NCBI GenBank assembly: GCA_947627235.1 | Contig: CANQVG010000011.1 | Span: forward strand, 1-59,433 | Length of the DNA stretch: 59,433 nucleotides | Reading direction: 5' to 3' | Origin: an uncultured Clostridia bacterium | GTDB taxonomy: Bacteria > Bacillota > Clostridia > Oscillospirales > Ruminococcaceae | In this document: one piece after another, positions 48,480 through 57,866 of the stretch | Layout: each line of letters begins with the position of its first letter | Position numbering within the stretch: the first letter of the stretch is position 1 | Translations under genes and position numbers: made by a program | Notes under the pieces: model-generated | The model's input: only the letters and a program-made list of their open reading frames with translations | The model's database searches: none | Told to the model about the DNA's origin: nothing

Positions 48480-50141
48480 ATGATAAGCGGAAAAGTACTG
48501 AAAGATGCTTTTATAAGCGCCGCGAACTGCGTCGCCGCGAACAAAAAGGACATTGACGCGCTTAATGTTTTTCCGGTTCCCGACGGCGATACCGGTACCA
48601 ATATGTCTATGACTCTCGGCAACGCCAGAACCGAGCTTATGATTATGCCTGACAGCGCCGGGGTAAACGAGGTTGCCAAGGTTATGAGCGGAGCGCTTTT
48701 AAGGGGCGCGAGGGGCAATTCGGGCGTCATCACTTCGCTGATATTCAAGGGGTTTGACAAGGCTTTCAAGGAAATAAAGGAAGCGTCTGCCGAGGACCTT
48801 GCGAGAGCGCTGGAGCTCGGCGTCGAGAGGGCTTATAAGGCCGTTATGAAGCCCACCGAGGGAACTATTCTGACCGTTGCGAGGCTCGCGAGCGTAAAAG
48901 CGAGGGAAACCTGTCAGACCGACGATATCCCCGCGTTCTGGGACGGTGTCTGCGCCGAGGCGGAGAGGGTTCTTGACACCACTCCCGATCTTCTTCCCAC
49001 CCTTAAAAAGGCGGGCGTCGTGGACGCCGGCGGCAAGGGCCTGTGCCTTTTGATGCGCGCTATGGGCGAGGTGTTCTCGGGCAGGGGAATAGTGGAATAC
49101 GCCGAGGAGAAGCCCAAAGCTTCGGAGCCGGTGACTATCGAGACGTTTGCGTCCGTCGTAGGAGCCTTCGACGGCGAGATCACCTATACATACTGCACCG
49201 AATTTATCGTGAAAAAGAAGGAAGACTGCGAGAGCTCCCTTAAGCTCAGGGCGTATCTTGAGTCGATAGGCGACTGCGTGGTGGTTGTCGAAGACGACGA
49301 GATAATCAAGGTGCACGTTCACACCAATAACCCCGGAAAGGCGATAGAAAAGGGTCTTGAATTCGGCTCGATGAACCTGCCGAAGATCGAGAATATGAGA
49401 TATCAGCACGAAGCCGCGAAGAAGACCGACAAGGTCACGGTCTCGAGCGCCGACAAGGCTTATGTTTCGGTGCCTCCCGAAAAGCCCTACGGCTTTGTTG
49501 CGGTGGCGGCGGGAGCGGGCATTGAGGAGATGTTCAAAGACGCCGGAGCCGACTGCATAGTAAAGGGCGGACAGACTATGAACCCCTCTACGCAGGACAT
49601 TTTGGCTGCGATTCAGTCCACACCTGCAGAGACGGTTTTCGTTCTGCCCAACAACAAGAACATCATTATGGCGGCTGAGCAGGCGGTCAAGCTTGCGGAC
49701 AGAAAGGTCTGCGTTTTGCAGACGAGAACCATTCCTCAGGGGCTTTCGGCGCTTTTGGCGTTCGACCCCGAGACGGATTTTAACACAATGCGCAGCGATA
49801 TGACCAAGGCTTTTGAGCGGGTCAAGACCGGTCAGGTGACCTTTGCCGCCCGGGACAGCGAATTTGACGGTCAGACGATTCACAACGGCGAGATTCTTGC
49901 GCTCGACAACGGAAAGCTCTCGTTTATAGAGACCGACATAAACAAGGCTGCTTACCGTCTGATAAAGAGAATGGCGGACGGCGACAGCGAGTTTATTACG
50001 ATAATTGTCGGTGAAGATGTAGACGATGCCTCCGCGGCTCAGCTTCGCGAGAAGGTCGAAGAAAAGTTCGGCTCAAGAATGGACATCAACGTGATACGCG
50101 GCGACCAGCCAGTGTATTACTACATCGTGAGTGTGGAATAA
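48480..50141 (+). CDS. fakA: Fatty acid kinase catalytic subunit FakA (DAK2-domain, YloV)
   Basis: Phosphorylates fatty acids presented by a FakB partner, feeding them to PlsY. Residues 1-200 form the DhaL-type ATP domain (NVFPVPDGDTGTNMSMTL, LRGARGNSGVITS, PTEGTILTVARLAS, VVDAGGKGL). The middle and C-terminal EDD-like domains follow (IKVHVHTNNPGKAIEKGLEF, GGQTMNPSTQDIL, LPNNKNIIMAA). 553 residues, full length. No fakB is in the window. Confidence 0.94.
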   Translation: MISGKVLKDAFISAANCVAANKKDIDALNVFPVPDGDTGTNMSMTLGNARTELMIMPDSAGVNEVAKVMSGALLRGARGNSGVITSLIFKGFDKAFKEIKEASAEDLARALELGVERAYKAVMKPTEGTILTVARLASVKARETCQTDDIPAFWDGVCAEAERVLDTTPDLLPTLKKAGVVDAGGKGLCLLMRAMGEVFSGRGIVEYAEEKPKASEPVTIETFASVVGAFDGEITYTYCTEFIVKKKEDCESSLKLRAYLESIGDCVVVVEDDEIIKVHVHTNNPGKAIEKGLEFGSMNLPKIENMRYQHEAAKKTDKVTVSSADKAYVSVPPEKPYGFVAVAAGAGIEEMFKDAGADCIVKGGQTMNPSTQDILAAIQSTPAETVFVLPNNKNIIMAAEQAVKLADRKVCVLQTRTIPQGLSALLAFDPETDFNTMRSDMTKAFERVKTGQVTFAARDSEFDGQTIHNGEILALDNGKLSFIETDINKAAYRLIKRMADGDSEFITIIVGEDVDDASAAQLREKVEEKFGSRMDINVIRGDQPVYYYIVSVE

Positions 50142-50150
50142 GCGCTTTTC

Positions 50151-50201
50151 GGGGAACCCCCGGCGAGGGCTTCCCGGCATAAACTGTCCGCAGGACGTTT
50201 A
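50151..50201. repeat. Composite palindromic repeat, copy E, related to copy A
   Basis: GGGAACCCCCGGCGAGGG followed by CTTCCC, then a degenerate AAACtGTCCGCaGGACGTTT hairpin: the inverse of 1207-1261 with a few changes. The 215-bp gap between fakA and the ABC genes also holds a weak hairpin with CGCCGC near 50320-50342; no gene seen. Confidence 0.75.
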
Positions 50202-50358
50202 TGATCCCTTTCTGCGCTTTATTTATAAGGCTTGCCTCGCTCTTTTGAGCGCTGCCGTCTTTGAAAAGGCGGGAAAGCCTTTAAAGCCGCTTTGCGCAGA
50301 CAATAATAGTATATATTCCGCCGCCCGAAAAGAGCGGCGGATTTCATAGGAGCCTAAA

Positions 50359-52092
50359 ATGAAGAATCTTCTGAAATATTTTAAGGGATACAGAGCGGTT
50401 GCTTTCAGCGCGCCGTTTTTCAAGATACTCGAAGCGGTCTTTGAGCTTTTAGTGCCGTTTGTAGTCGCGGCTATCATTGATAACGGCATCCCGGCGGGAG
50501 ACAAACCGTATATCCTCAGAATGTGCGGGGTGCTTGTACTGCTCGGAACCGTCGGGCTTGCCTCCACCCTTGCGGCGCAGTATTTTTCCGCCAAGGGTGC
50601 GGTAGGCTTCTGCACCAATCTTCGGTACGCGCTCTTTGAGCATATTCAGTCGCTCGGCTTTTCCGAGCTTGACGGCGTGGGCGCATCGTCGCTGATAACC
50701 CGTCTCACGAGCGACCTCAACACCGTGCAGTCGGGACTGAATATGATGCTCAGGCTTATGATGCGTTCTCCGATAATCGTTTTCGGCGCGATGATAATGG
50801 CGTTTACCATTGACTTCAAGGCGGCGCTGATTTTCGCGGGAGCGATACCTTTGCTGTCGGTCGTGGTCGTCGGGATAACGCTTTGGTGCATACCCCTTTA
50901 CGCAAAGGTTCAGCAGAGGCTTGAAAAGGTGCTTTTGGCGGCGAAGGAGAATCTTGTCGGCGCAAGGGTCATAAGGGCTTTCTGCAAGGAAGAACAGGAG
51001 ACCGAGCGCTTTGCCGCCGAAAACGGCGAGCTGTGCCGCGAGCAGAAGCGCGTAGGCAGAATATCATCGGCGATGAACCCGCTGACGCTCGTTCTTATAA
51101 ACCTCGCGATAATTCTGCTGATATGGCAGGGCGCGCTTCGGGTCGGGAGCGGAGACCTCACTCAGGGAATGGTCATCGCGCTCTATAACTATATGTCGCA
51201 GATACTCGTGGAGCTTATTAAGCTCGCGAACCTCATATTAAGCGTCCCCAAGACCGTCGCCTGCGCTTCGAGAATGAGCGCCGTCCTTGCGATAGAGCCA
51301 TCAATGGAAAACGGCAGCGGAACCGAAGTTGCGGCGTCGGAATATTCCGTCGAGCTTGAACACGCATCGCTTAGATACTTAGGCGCAGCGTTGGACTCGG
51401 TCTCGGATATAAGCTTTAGGCTTGAGCCGGGAGAAACGCTCGGCGTAATCGGTCCGACCGGGTGCGGGAAGTCGAGTCTTGTCGGACTGCTGCCCCGCTT
51501 CTATGACGCCGCTTCGGGCGCGGTTAAAGTCTTCGGCAGAGACGTAAGAGAATGGGATTTAGGCGAACTGCGAAAGCTTTTCGGGTTTGTGATGCAAAAA
51601 AACCGCCTGTTTTCCGGTACGGTACGCGAGAATATGCGTTTCGGCGCTCCGGAAGCCTCCGACGAAGATATTGTCGAAGCGCTCAGGGCGGCGCAGGCGT
51701 GGGATTTTATATCCGAAAAAGAGGGCGGGCTTGATTATGTCATAGAGCAGGGCGCGGCTAACCTTTCGGGAGGACAGGCGCAGAGGCTCTGCATCGCTCG
51801 GGCGCTTGTGAGAAAGCCTAAGATTCTTGTTTTTGACGACAGCTCCTCCGCGCTCGACTACGCCACCGATTCAAGGCTGCGCGCGGCGCTTTCCTCGCTC
51901 GACTACAGACCCACCGTGATAACCGTCTCTCAGCGGGTATCTACCGTTATGCACTGTGACAGAATAATCGTACTTGAAGACGGGCGCTGTGCGGGTATGG
52001 GTACTCACGCCGAGCTGCTTGAAAGCTGCGCCGAATACAGAGAGATATACGAGTCCCAGATAAGAGCCGAGGAGGGGGGCGCGAGCGCATGA
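50359..52092 (+). CDS. ABC exporter half-transporter with a degenerate catalytic site
   Basis: Type IV ABC exporter: six membrane helices (1-330), then a nucleotide-binding domain. Walker A GPTGCGKSS near 364, FVMQKNRLFSGTVRENM Q-loop, LSGGQAQRLCIARAL and Walker B VFDDSSSALD. The catalytic Glu after Walker B is Asp, and the H-loop position reads SQRVST where active domains have a His, so its own site should not hydrolyse ATP well. That fits the degenerate half of a heterodimer (BmrC and TM287 types). It overlaps the partner gene by 4 bp. The substrate is unknown; drugs or peptides are usual. Confidence 0.93.
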   Translation: MKNLLKYFKGYRAVAFSAPFFKILEAVFELLVPFVVAAIIDNGIPAGDKPYILRMCGVLVLLGTVGLASTLAAQYFSAKGAVGFCTNLRYALFEHIQSLGFSELDGVGASSLITRLTSDLNTVQSGLNMMLRLMMRSPIIVFGAMIMAFTIDFKAALIFAGAIPLLSVVVVGITLWCIPLYAKVQQRLEKVLLAAKENLVGARVIRAFCKEEQETERFAAENGELCREQKRVGRISSAMNPLTLVLINLAIILLIWQGALRVGSGDLTQGMVIALYNYMSQILVELIKLANLILSVPKTVACASRMSAVLAIEPSMENGSGTEVAASEYSVELEHASLRYLGAALDSVSDISFRLEPGETLGVIGPTGCGKSSLVGLLPRFYDAASGAVKVFGRDVREWDLGELRKLFGFVMQKNRLFSGTVRENMRFGAPEASDEDIVEALRAAQAWDFISEKEGGLDYVIEQGAANLSGGQAQRLCIARALVRKPKILVFDDSSSALDYATDSRLRAALSSLDYRPTVITVSQRVSTVMHCDRIIVLEDGRCAGMGTHAELLESCAEYREIYESQIRAEEGGASA

Positions 52093-53819
52093 AAACGAAA
52101 AATACGCTTTTAAAGGTCGCGTCGGTGCTCGGAAAGAGCAAACTGCTGATGCTGTGCTCCGTGGTTCTTGCCGCTGCCTCGGTGCTGATGTCGCTCTATG
52201 TGCCTATTCTCTTCGGCAGCGCGATTGACTGCATAACCGAGACGGGAATAAGCTTTGAGCTTATATTCGGCTTTCTTCTGAGGGCGGGACTCATCACTCT
52301 CGCGACCGCCGTCGTTCAGTGGGTTATGGGAATCATCAACAACCGCATCACCTTTGACACCGTCAGGGAGGTGCGTCGGCAGGCATTTGAAAAGATAGAG
52401 CGTCTGCCGCTAAAATACATCGACAGTCACGCCTACGGCGACCTTCTCAGCCGCGTCATTTCCGACGTGGACCAGTTTGCCGACGGTCTTCTGATGGGCT
52501 TTACGCAGTTCTTTACCGGCATTATGACGATTTTCACGACGCTCGGTTTTATGCTTGCCATCAGCCCGAGGGTTGCGCTCGTCGCGGCGCTTCTTACCCC
52601 GCTGTCGCTGTTTGTGGCAAGATTTGTCGCGTCGAACACGCACAGCCTTTTCAAAAAGCAGTCGGAGATGAGGGGCGAGCAGACCGCTCTTATCGACGAG
52701 ATGATAAGCGGCGCCAAGGAAGTCGCGGCATATGGATACGGCGAGCGCGGACTCGAACGCTTCGGTAAGCTCAATCGCGAGCTTGAAACGGTCACACGCA
52801 GGGCGATATTCATTTCGTCGCTTGTCAACCCTACCACGAGGTTCGTAAACGCACTTGTTTACGCGGCTGTATGCCTTGTCGGAGCGGGGACGGTAATCGG
52901 CGGCGGTATGACCGTCGGCGGTCTTTCGGCGATTTTGGCTTACGCGACTCAGTACGCCAAGCCGTTCAACGAGATAAGCGGCGTTGTTGCCGAGCTTCAG
53001 AACGCGATAGTCTGCGCGCAGAGAATCTTCGAGCTTATAGACGAGGAGCCGGAGCAGAGCGACGCTATGCTCCCCGAGCTTCAGAACATTCGCGGCAACG
53101 TCGAAATTAAGGATATCCGCTTCTCGTATTCGCCCGACAAGCCGCTGATAAACGGACTGAGCCTCAGCGTCAGGGAAGGTCAGCGTGTGGCGATAGTAGG
53201 GCCTACGGGCTGCGGCAAGACTACGCTCATCAATCTTCTTATGCGGTTTTACGACGTTTCGGGCGGCGAGATAACCGTCGAGGGAAAGAACATTTCGGAT
53301 GTTACCCGTCACTCGCTGCGCCGGGGATACGGAATGGTCTTGCAGGACACTTGGCTGCGTTCGGGCACGATAAGAGACAACATAATCATTGGCAAGCCGG
53401 ACGCCACCGACGACGAGATAACGGCAGCCGCCAAGGCTACCCACGCGCACAGCTTTATAAAGCGTCTGCCTATGGGGTATTACACACCGGTCGGGGAGGA
53501 CGGCGGGAACCTCTCGGCAGGACAGAAACAGCTTCTGTGCATCACGAGGGTGATGCTCTCCGCGCCGCCGATGCTCATTCTCGACGAAGCGACCTCCTCG
53601 ATAGACACCAAGACCGAGATGCGGGTGCAGAGGGCTTTTGAAAAGCTGATGACCGGCAAAACGAGCTTTATTGTGGCGCACAGGCTCTCGACGATAATGT
53701 CCGCCGACGTCATACTCGTGATGAGGGACGGCAACGTAGTCGAGCAGGGGACTCACTCCGAGCTTATGAAAAAGGGCGGCTTCTACTCGGAGCTTTATAA
53801 CAGTCAGTTTGCAAAGTAA
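52089..53819 (+). CDS. ABC exporter half-transporter with a canonical catalytic site
   Basis: Partner of the preceding gene: six membrane helices, then Walker A GPTGCGKTT near 372, MVLQDTWLRSGTIRDN Q-loop, NLSAGQKQLLCITR, Walker B LILDEATSSIDTKTE and the H-loop VAHRLST. Both the catalytic Glu and His are present. 576 residues. The asymmetric pair resembles BmrCD, TM287/288 and LmrCD. In BmrCD the operon is induced by ribosome-targeting drugs through a leader peptide; none was noticed here. Confidence 0.94.
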   Translation: MKTKNTLLKVASVLGKSKLLMLCSVVLAAASVLMSLYVPILFGSAIDCITETGISFELIFGFLLRAGLITLATAVVQWVMGIINNRITFDTVREVRRQAFEKIERLPLKYIDSHAYGDLLSRVISDVDQFADGLLMGFTQFFTGIMTIFTTLGFMLAISPRVALVAALLTPLSLFVARFVASNTHSLFKKQSEMRGEQTALIDEMISGAKEVAAYGYGERGLERFGKLNRELETVTRRAIFISSLVNPTTRFVNALVYAAVCLVGAGTVIGGGMTVGGLSAILAYATQYAKPFNEISGVVAELQNAIVCAQRIFELIDEEPEQSDAMLPELQNIRGNVEIKDIRFSYSPDKPLINGLSLSVREGQRVAIVGPTGCGKTTLINLLMRFYDVSGGEITVEGKNISDVTRHSLRRGYGMVLQDTWLRSGTIRDNIIIGKPDATDDEITAAAKATHAHSFIKRLPMGYYTPVGEDGGNLSAGQKQLLCITRVMLSAPPMLILDEATSSIDTKTEMRVQRAFEKLMTGKTSFIVAHRLSTIMSADVILVMRDGNVVEQGTHSELMKKGGFYSELYNSQFAK

Positions 53820-53952
53820 AATAGACGGCGTGGAGCCAAAAAGGCGTCCGCACGGCTCGGGTTTTGCGGACAAATTCGCTTTCGGACGTACTATCGCGGA
53901 AAGAACGGGCATATACTTGACCAAGACCAAATAAGGAAAAGGGGCAAGTATT

Positions 53953-54411
53953 ATGTATGTCAAGACTGTAAAGATAAAATCAATCCTCAAAACTCTGGTG
54001 ACGCTGCTGATAATCGCGGCGATGGTTTTCGCGGTTATTTACGCCGTGAACCGAGTCCTGAAGCCGTCGGCGATAACCCTCGCCACCGAATATGATAGGC
54101 TGGAATTTCTCAAAAGTCTCGGTTGGGAGACCTCTGAGGAAGCCATTAACTGCCGCGAGGTGACGGTACCCGAGGAGTGGAACGACGTTTACGCAAAGTA
54201 TAACGAGCTTCAGCTCGCGCAGGGCTTTGACCTCTCGAAATATAAGGGCAAGACTGCGATGATTTATTCCTATACCGTACTCAACTACGACGGTCAGCCC
54301 GACAATATGGTTGCAAACCTGCTGATATGCGGGGATAAGCTCATCGGCGGCGACGTAAGCTGCACCGAGCTCGGCGGTTTTATGCAGGGGCTTGCAAAGA
54401 AGACCGAATGA
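53953..54411 (+). CDS. DUF4830-like single-pass membrane protein
   Basis: 152 residues: an N-terminal membrane anchor (LKTLVTLLIIAAMVFAVIYA) and an external domain with RLEFLKSLGWETSEEAI, VTVPEEWNDVYAKYNELQ, GFDLSKYKGKTAMIYSY and GGDVSCTELGGFMQGL, which match my memory of the clostridial DUF4830 family. Function unknown. GGGG lies before the ATG. The 130-bp gap after the ABC genes contains a 35-codon frame with no SD. The pseudouridine synthase gene follows 20 bp later, so the two are likely co-transcribed. Confidence 0.75.
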   Translation: MYVKTVKIKSILKTLVTLLIIAAMVFAVIYAVNRVLKPSAITLATEYDRLEFLKSLGWETSEEAINCREVTVPEEWNDVYAKYNELQLAQGFDLSKYKGKTAMIYSYTVLNYDGQPDNMVANLLICGDKLIGGDVSCTELGGFMQGLAKKTE

Positions 54412-54431
54412 GGTCTTGAAAGGACGTTAAA

Positions 54432-55145
54432 ATGGAAGCTCAAAGGCTGGACAAATACATATCCTCTCAGCTTGCGGGGGTCTCGCGAAAGGACGCCCGC
54501 GAGCTGATAAAGCGCGGGAAGATATCGGTAAACGGCGCGGTAGTGAAAATTCCCGAGCAAAAGGTGGACCCGTCTGCGGACGCGGTGTCGTTCGGCGGCA
54601 GACAGATAAGCTATAAGCGGCACCTTTATATAATGCTGAATAAGCCTGCGGGAGTCGTCTGCGCCACCCGCGACCGCCTCTCCGAGACGGTTACGGAGCT
54701 TTTGCCGCCCGAGCTTCGGCACGAGGGACTTTTTCCCGCCGGCCGGCTCGACAGGGACAGCGTCGGGTTTGTTCTGATAACCGACGACGGTGAGCTGGCT
54801 CACAGAATCCTTTCGCCTAAAAGCCATGTACCCAAGACATATTTTGTAAGGCTTCGCGATGTAATCGACCCGAAAGCCGCAGAGGATTTTTCGCGCGGCG
54901 TCACCATAGACGGCGGCGAGGAGTGCCTGCCCGCGGAGCTGAAAATACTCTCCGAAAGGGAGTGCGAGCTTACGCTCCACGAGGGAAAATATCATCAGAT
55001 AAAGAGAATGTTTAAGTCGCGCGGGAACAAAGTCGTGTATCTAAAGCGAATCCGGATAGCGGGTGTTTCTTTGGACTCCTCGCTCAAAGAGGGACAGGCC
55101 CGCGAGCTTACCGACGCCGAAACAGCAAGGCTGTATGACCGCTGA
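54432..55145 (+). CDS. Pseudouridine synthase, RsuA/RluB/E/F family
   Basis: 237 residues: an S4 RNA-binding domain (RLDKYISSQLAGVSRKDARE, about 4-60), then the catalytic domain with the active Asp in GRLDRDSVGFVLITDDG near residue 110 and HEGKYHQIKRMF, GVSLDSSLKEGQARELT at the end. Members modify 16S rRNA U516 (RsuA) or 23S rRNA positions; the length and layout favour an RsuA-type enzyme. It keeps the catalytic Asp and Lys/Arg motifs, so it should be active. Confidence 0.9.
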   Translation: MEAQRLDKYISSQLAGVSRKDARELIKRGKISVNGAVVKIPEQKVDPSADAVSFGGRQISYKRHLYIMLNKPAGVVCATRDRLSETVTELLPPELRHEGLFPAGRLDRDSVGFVLITDDGELAHRILSPKSHVPKTYFVRLRDVIDPKAAEDFSRGVTIDGGEECLPAELKILSERECELTLHEGKYHQIKRMFKSRGNKVVYLKRIRIAGVSLDSSLKEGQARELTDAETARLYDR

Positions 55146-55217
55146 GGATTCCCCTTTCTCCAACTTTTTCCGTCAAATTAAATAAAGCGGGAAGAATAAG
55201 TTTGTTAAAAAAAACAC

Positions 55218-55246
55218 TTGTGTAAAACGTTTTCTATGATTATAAT
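55218..55246 (+). promoter_or_regulatory. msmX-type gene promoter
   Basis: TTGTGT (55218-55223), 17 bp, TATAAT (55241-55246). The spacer carries a palindrome described separately. Confidence 0.75.
55222..55235 (+). promoter_or_regulatory. Candidate LacI-family operator in the promoter spacer
   Basis: AAAACGTTTT (55224-55233) is a perfect 10-bp palindrome centred on CG, the core of many LacI/GalR-family operators, and lies between -35 and -10. A bound repressor would block RNA polymerase. It misses the CcpA cre consensus by one register, so cre is less likely. Confidence 0.5.
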
Positions 55247-55303
55247 ATAAGAGTAGCTAATAATGTATTAGTGTATAAAATCAGCGAAAAGGGAGGCCTT
55301 TCA

Positions 55304-56446
55304 ATGGCTAGCTTATCACTCAAGCACATTTACAAAAAGTATCCGGGCGGCGTTGTAGCCGTTTCCGACTTCTGCCTCGAGGTCAAGGACAAGGAGTTCA
55401 TTATCTTCGTAGGCCCTTCCGGTTGCGGTAAATCCACCACTCTGCGTATGATTGCAGGTCTTGAGGAAATCACCGACGGCGAACTTTATATCGGCAACCG
55501 TCTTGTAAACGATATCGCCCCTAAGGACAGAGATATCGCGATGGTTTTCCAGAACTACGCCCTTTATCCTCATATGACGGTCTTTGAGAATATGGCTTTC
55601 GGCCTTAAGCTCCGTAAGACCCCGAAGGATCAGATTGCCCGCAAGGTTGAGGAAGCCGCGAGGATTCTTGACATCTCACACCTGCTCGACAGAAAGCCGA
55701 AGGCTCTTTCGGGCGGTCAGAGGCAGCGTGTCGCTCTGGGACGTGCTCTTGTCCGTGAGCCGCAGGTCTTCCTTCTCGACGAGCCTCTTTCCAACCTCGA
55801 TGCTAAGCTCCGTGCTCAGATGAGAACTGAGATCGCTCTGCTTCATAAGAGACTCGGAACCACTTTCATTTATGTTACCCACGACCAGACCGAGGCTATG
55901 ACTATGGCCGACAGAATCGTTGTTATGAAGGACGGCTTCATTCAGCAGGTCGACACCCCGCAGACCCTTTACAGCTACCCCTGCAACCTGTTCGTCGCGG
56001 GCTTCATCGGCTCTCCTCAGATGAACTTCATAGATTCCAAGCTCGTCAAGATCGACGGCAAGTATAACATCGAATTTGGCTCCGAGGATACCAAGGAGCG
56101 CAGAGGCCGCAAGTTCTACATAGAGCTTCCCGAGGCAAAGGTAAACGAAGAAGCTTTGGCTCCATATCTCAATAAGGAAATCATCACCGGTGTGCGTCCG
56201 GAGTGCATCCACGATGAGGAAATGTTCATCTCCACCGCCAAGACCGGCGTTATAGAGGCCACCGTAAACGTAGCCGAAATGATGGGTGCCGAGACTTATC
56301 TCTATCTCACCTGCGAGGGCATCAACCTCACCGCCCGTGTTTCCAACCGTTCCACCGCGAGACCTCAGGATGTTATTCAGTGCGCCATCGACGTCAACAG
56401 AATCCACATCTTCGACAAGGAGACCGAAAAGGTCATCATCAACTGA
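55304..56446 (+). CDS. msmX: Sugar ABC transporter ATPase, MsmX/UgpC type
   Basis: ATPase subunit that energises several carbohydrate ABC importers. Walker [10 protein letters not shown] near 40, [17 protein letters not shown]-loop, [30 protein letters not shown] and [14 protein letters not shown] are all intact. A C-terminal OB-fold regulatory domain (about 240-380, [12 protein letters not shown]) is typical. 380 residues from the ATG at 55304, preceded by GGGAGG 7 nt upstream; an ATG at 55271 lacks an SD. No permease or binding-protein genes adjoin, as for the multitask ATPase MsmX. Confidence 0.92.
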   Translation: MASLSLKHIYKKYPGGVVAVSDFCLEVKDKEFIIFVGPSGCGKSTTLRMIAGLEEITDGELYIGNRLVNDIAPKDRDIAMVFQNYALYPHMTVFENMAFGLKLRKTPKDQIARKVEEAARILDISHLLDRKPKALSGGQRQRVALGRALVREPQVFLLDEPLSNLDAKLRAQMRTEIALLHKRLGTTFIYVTHDQTEAMTMADRIVVMKDGFIQQVDTPQTLYSYPCNLFVAGFIGSPQMNFIDSKLVKIDGKYNIEFGSEDTKERRGRKFYIELPEAKVNEEALAPYLNKEIITGVRPECIHDEEMFISTAKTGVIEATVNVAEMMGAETYLYLTCEGINLTARVSNRSTARPQDVIQCAIDVNRIHIFDKETEKVIIN

Positions 56447-56468
56447 TAATTTAATTTTAATACTTCGG

Positions 56469-56493
56469 CGGGCGCGCAGTTTTTGCGCGCCCG
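56469..56493 (+). terminator. Intercistronic hairpin after the msmX-type gene
   Basis: A perfect 10-bp GC stem (CGGGCGCGCA, 5-nt loop). No T run follows, so it may attenuate or protect mRNA ends rather than terminate. Confidence 0.5.
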
Positions 56494-56518
56494 TTCGGGT
56501 TAAAAAGGAGCAATTATT

Positions 56519-57751
56519 ATGAGCAATTTAAAAAGAGTATTCGTTTTTGCGCTGACGGCGGCGTTTTCAATGGGACTTATGACCTCCTGCGGCGGCGGAC
56601 CCGCGAAAACCGGTCTTGAATGGATTGACAATCCCTCCACCCGCGAGGAATATATGAACAACGCCAAGATAAAGTCGCTCACCTCTCTGGGCAACACCTA
56701 CCGTCTGAAAAAGGCAATCGAAAAGGCGCGGAAAGGTGAGGACGTCAATATAGTGTACATCGGCGGCTCGATAACCGAGGGCGACCACCTTGACACCTGC
56801 TATGCCAACCGCTCCTATAACTACTTCAAGGAGACTTTCGGCAAGGGCGACGGCGAAAACGTCCACTATTTCAACTCCGGCATAAGCGGCACTCCCTCTA
56901 CCCTCGGCTCGCTGAGGTTCGAGAGCGATGTTCTCAACTATGAGCCGGATATTGTGTTTATAGAGTTTGCGGTCAACGACGGCGACGACGACGATACCAA
57001 GTCCGCCTATGAGGCTATGATACGCGACGCGCTAAATTACAAGTCGCAGCCGGCGGTCATACTGCTGTTCGCGAGAATGCAGGAGGGCTGGACATCTCAG
57101 GGCTGGAAGAAGGAGATAGGCGCACACTATGACGTTTCGATGATAAGCTACGCCGACGGCATCACCTACCTCTTTGACGAGGGCGCTATGGAGTGGAGCG
57201 AGTTTTCAAACGACTATACCCACCCTCACGCCGACGGAAACGCAGTCGTTGCAGAATTTATTGCCTACTTCTACGACGAGGTCGACCGCTCGGAGGGCAG
57301 CAAGGAGGACATCACTCTGCCCGATTCCGAGATGCACACTCCCGACTACTATTATAACTGCCATATGCTTCAGCGTCCCGACGCTTCTCCCGCAGACATC
57401 GGAAGCTGGCGCAAGACAAGTTCGGGCTTCCACTATTCCAACGGCTGGACAAAGGTCTTCGGCGAGGATAACGAACCGCTTGTATTTGAGTTTAACGGCA
57501 AAAGTGCATATGTGGTTTATCCCTCTGCGGGAAGCGATACGTTCGGTCATCTTGTGGCAAAGGTCTACTTTAACGGCGAGCTTGTGGCGACCCGCGAGTT
57601 TAACGAATACGAGCAGGGCGGCTGGAGCTGTCCGTATGTCGGCAATCTCTACCGTTCCTACAGCGCGGGCGACTACAGAATCGAGTTTACCGCCAAGGAA
57701 GACAACGTAAAGTGCGACCTTCAGGTTCTTGCCGTGGCGTATACAGACTGA
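56519..57751 (+). CDS. SGNH/GDSL-family esterase lipoprotein
   Basis: A lipoprotein signal (MTSCGGG, Cys near residue 24) leads to an SGNH hydrolase. The catalytic Ser is in VYIGGSITEGD near residue 84, the oxyanion Gly in NSGISGTPSTLG, the Asn in FAVNDGDDD and the Asp-His in YTHPHADGN near 240. The last 120 residues form a beta-sandwich with aromatic residues (KVYFNGELVATREF), as in multidomain carbohydrate acetyl-esterases. It probably deacetylates a polysaccharide outside the cell. Its neighbour is the sugar ATPase gene, in line with glycan use. 410 residues; AAGGAG lies 8 nt before the ATG. Confidence 0.88.
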   Translation: MSNLKRVFVFALTAAFSMGLMTSCGGGPAKTGLEWIDNPSTREEYMNNAKIKSLTSLGNTYRLKKAIEKARKGEDVNIVYIGGSITEGDHLDTCYANRSYNYFKETFGKGDGENVHYFNSGISGTPSTLGSLRFESDVLNYEPDIVFIEFAVNDGDDDDTKSAYEAMIRDALNYKSQPAVILLFARMQEGWTSQGWKKEIGAHYDVSMISYADGITYLFDEGAMEWSEFSNDYTHPHADGNAVVAEFIAYFYDEVDRSEGSKEDITLPDSEMHTPDYYYNCHMLQRPDASPADIGSWRKTSSGFHYSNGWTKVFGEDNEPLVFEFNGKSAYVVYPSAGSDTFGHLVAKVYFNGELVATREFNEYEQGGWSCPYVGNLYRSYSAGDYRIEFTAKEDNVKCDLQVLAVAYTD

Positions 57752-57838
57752 AACCCGTCCGACAAGGGTGAAATACGGCAAAAAATATCCCCGTACATTA
57801 GATGGGGCGTCATAAGGAAGTTAAAACTATTTTTCGTG

Positions 57839-57866
57839 AAACGGCATAATTTCGGTTATGCCGTTT
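57839..57866. terminator. Hairpin at the 3' end of the recombinase gene
   Basis: A perfect 11-bp inverted repeat (AAACGGCATAA, 6-nt loop) includes the recombinase TAA stop. T-rich tails on both sides suit termination. It may also mark the tip of the integrated element. Confidence 0.7.

Noticed and set aside
53825-53934. A 35-codon frame between the ABC genes and the DUF4830 gene
   Set aside because: It has no SD and only a doubtful GTG start, and the translation matches nothing I know. It could be a gene remnant.
52410-53990. Long minus-strand frame opposite the second ABC gene
   Set aside because: No recognisable family text, and it overlaps fully a canonical ABC transporter on the plus strand.
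55221-55236. CcpA cre site in the msmX promoter
   Set aside because: Aligning the central CG puts the conserved TG one base out of register; a LacI-family operator fits better.
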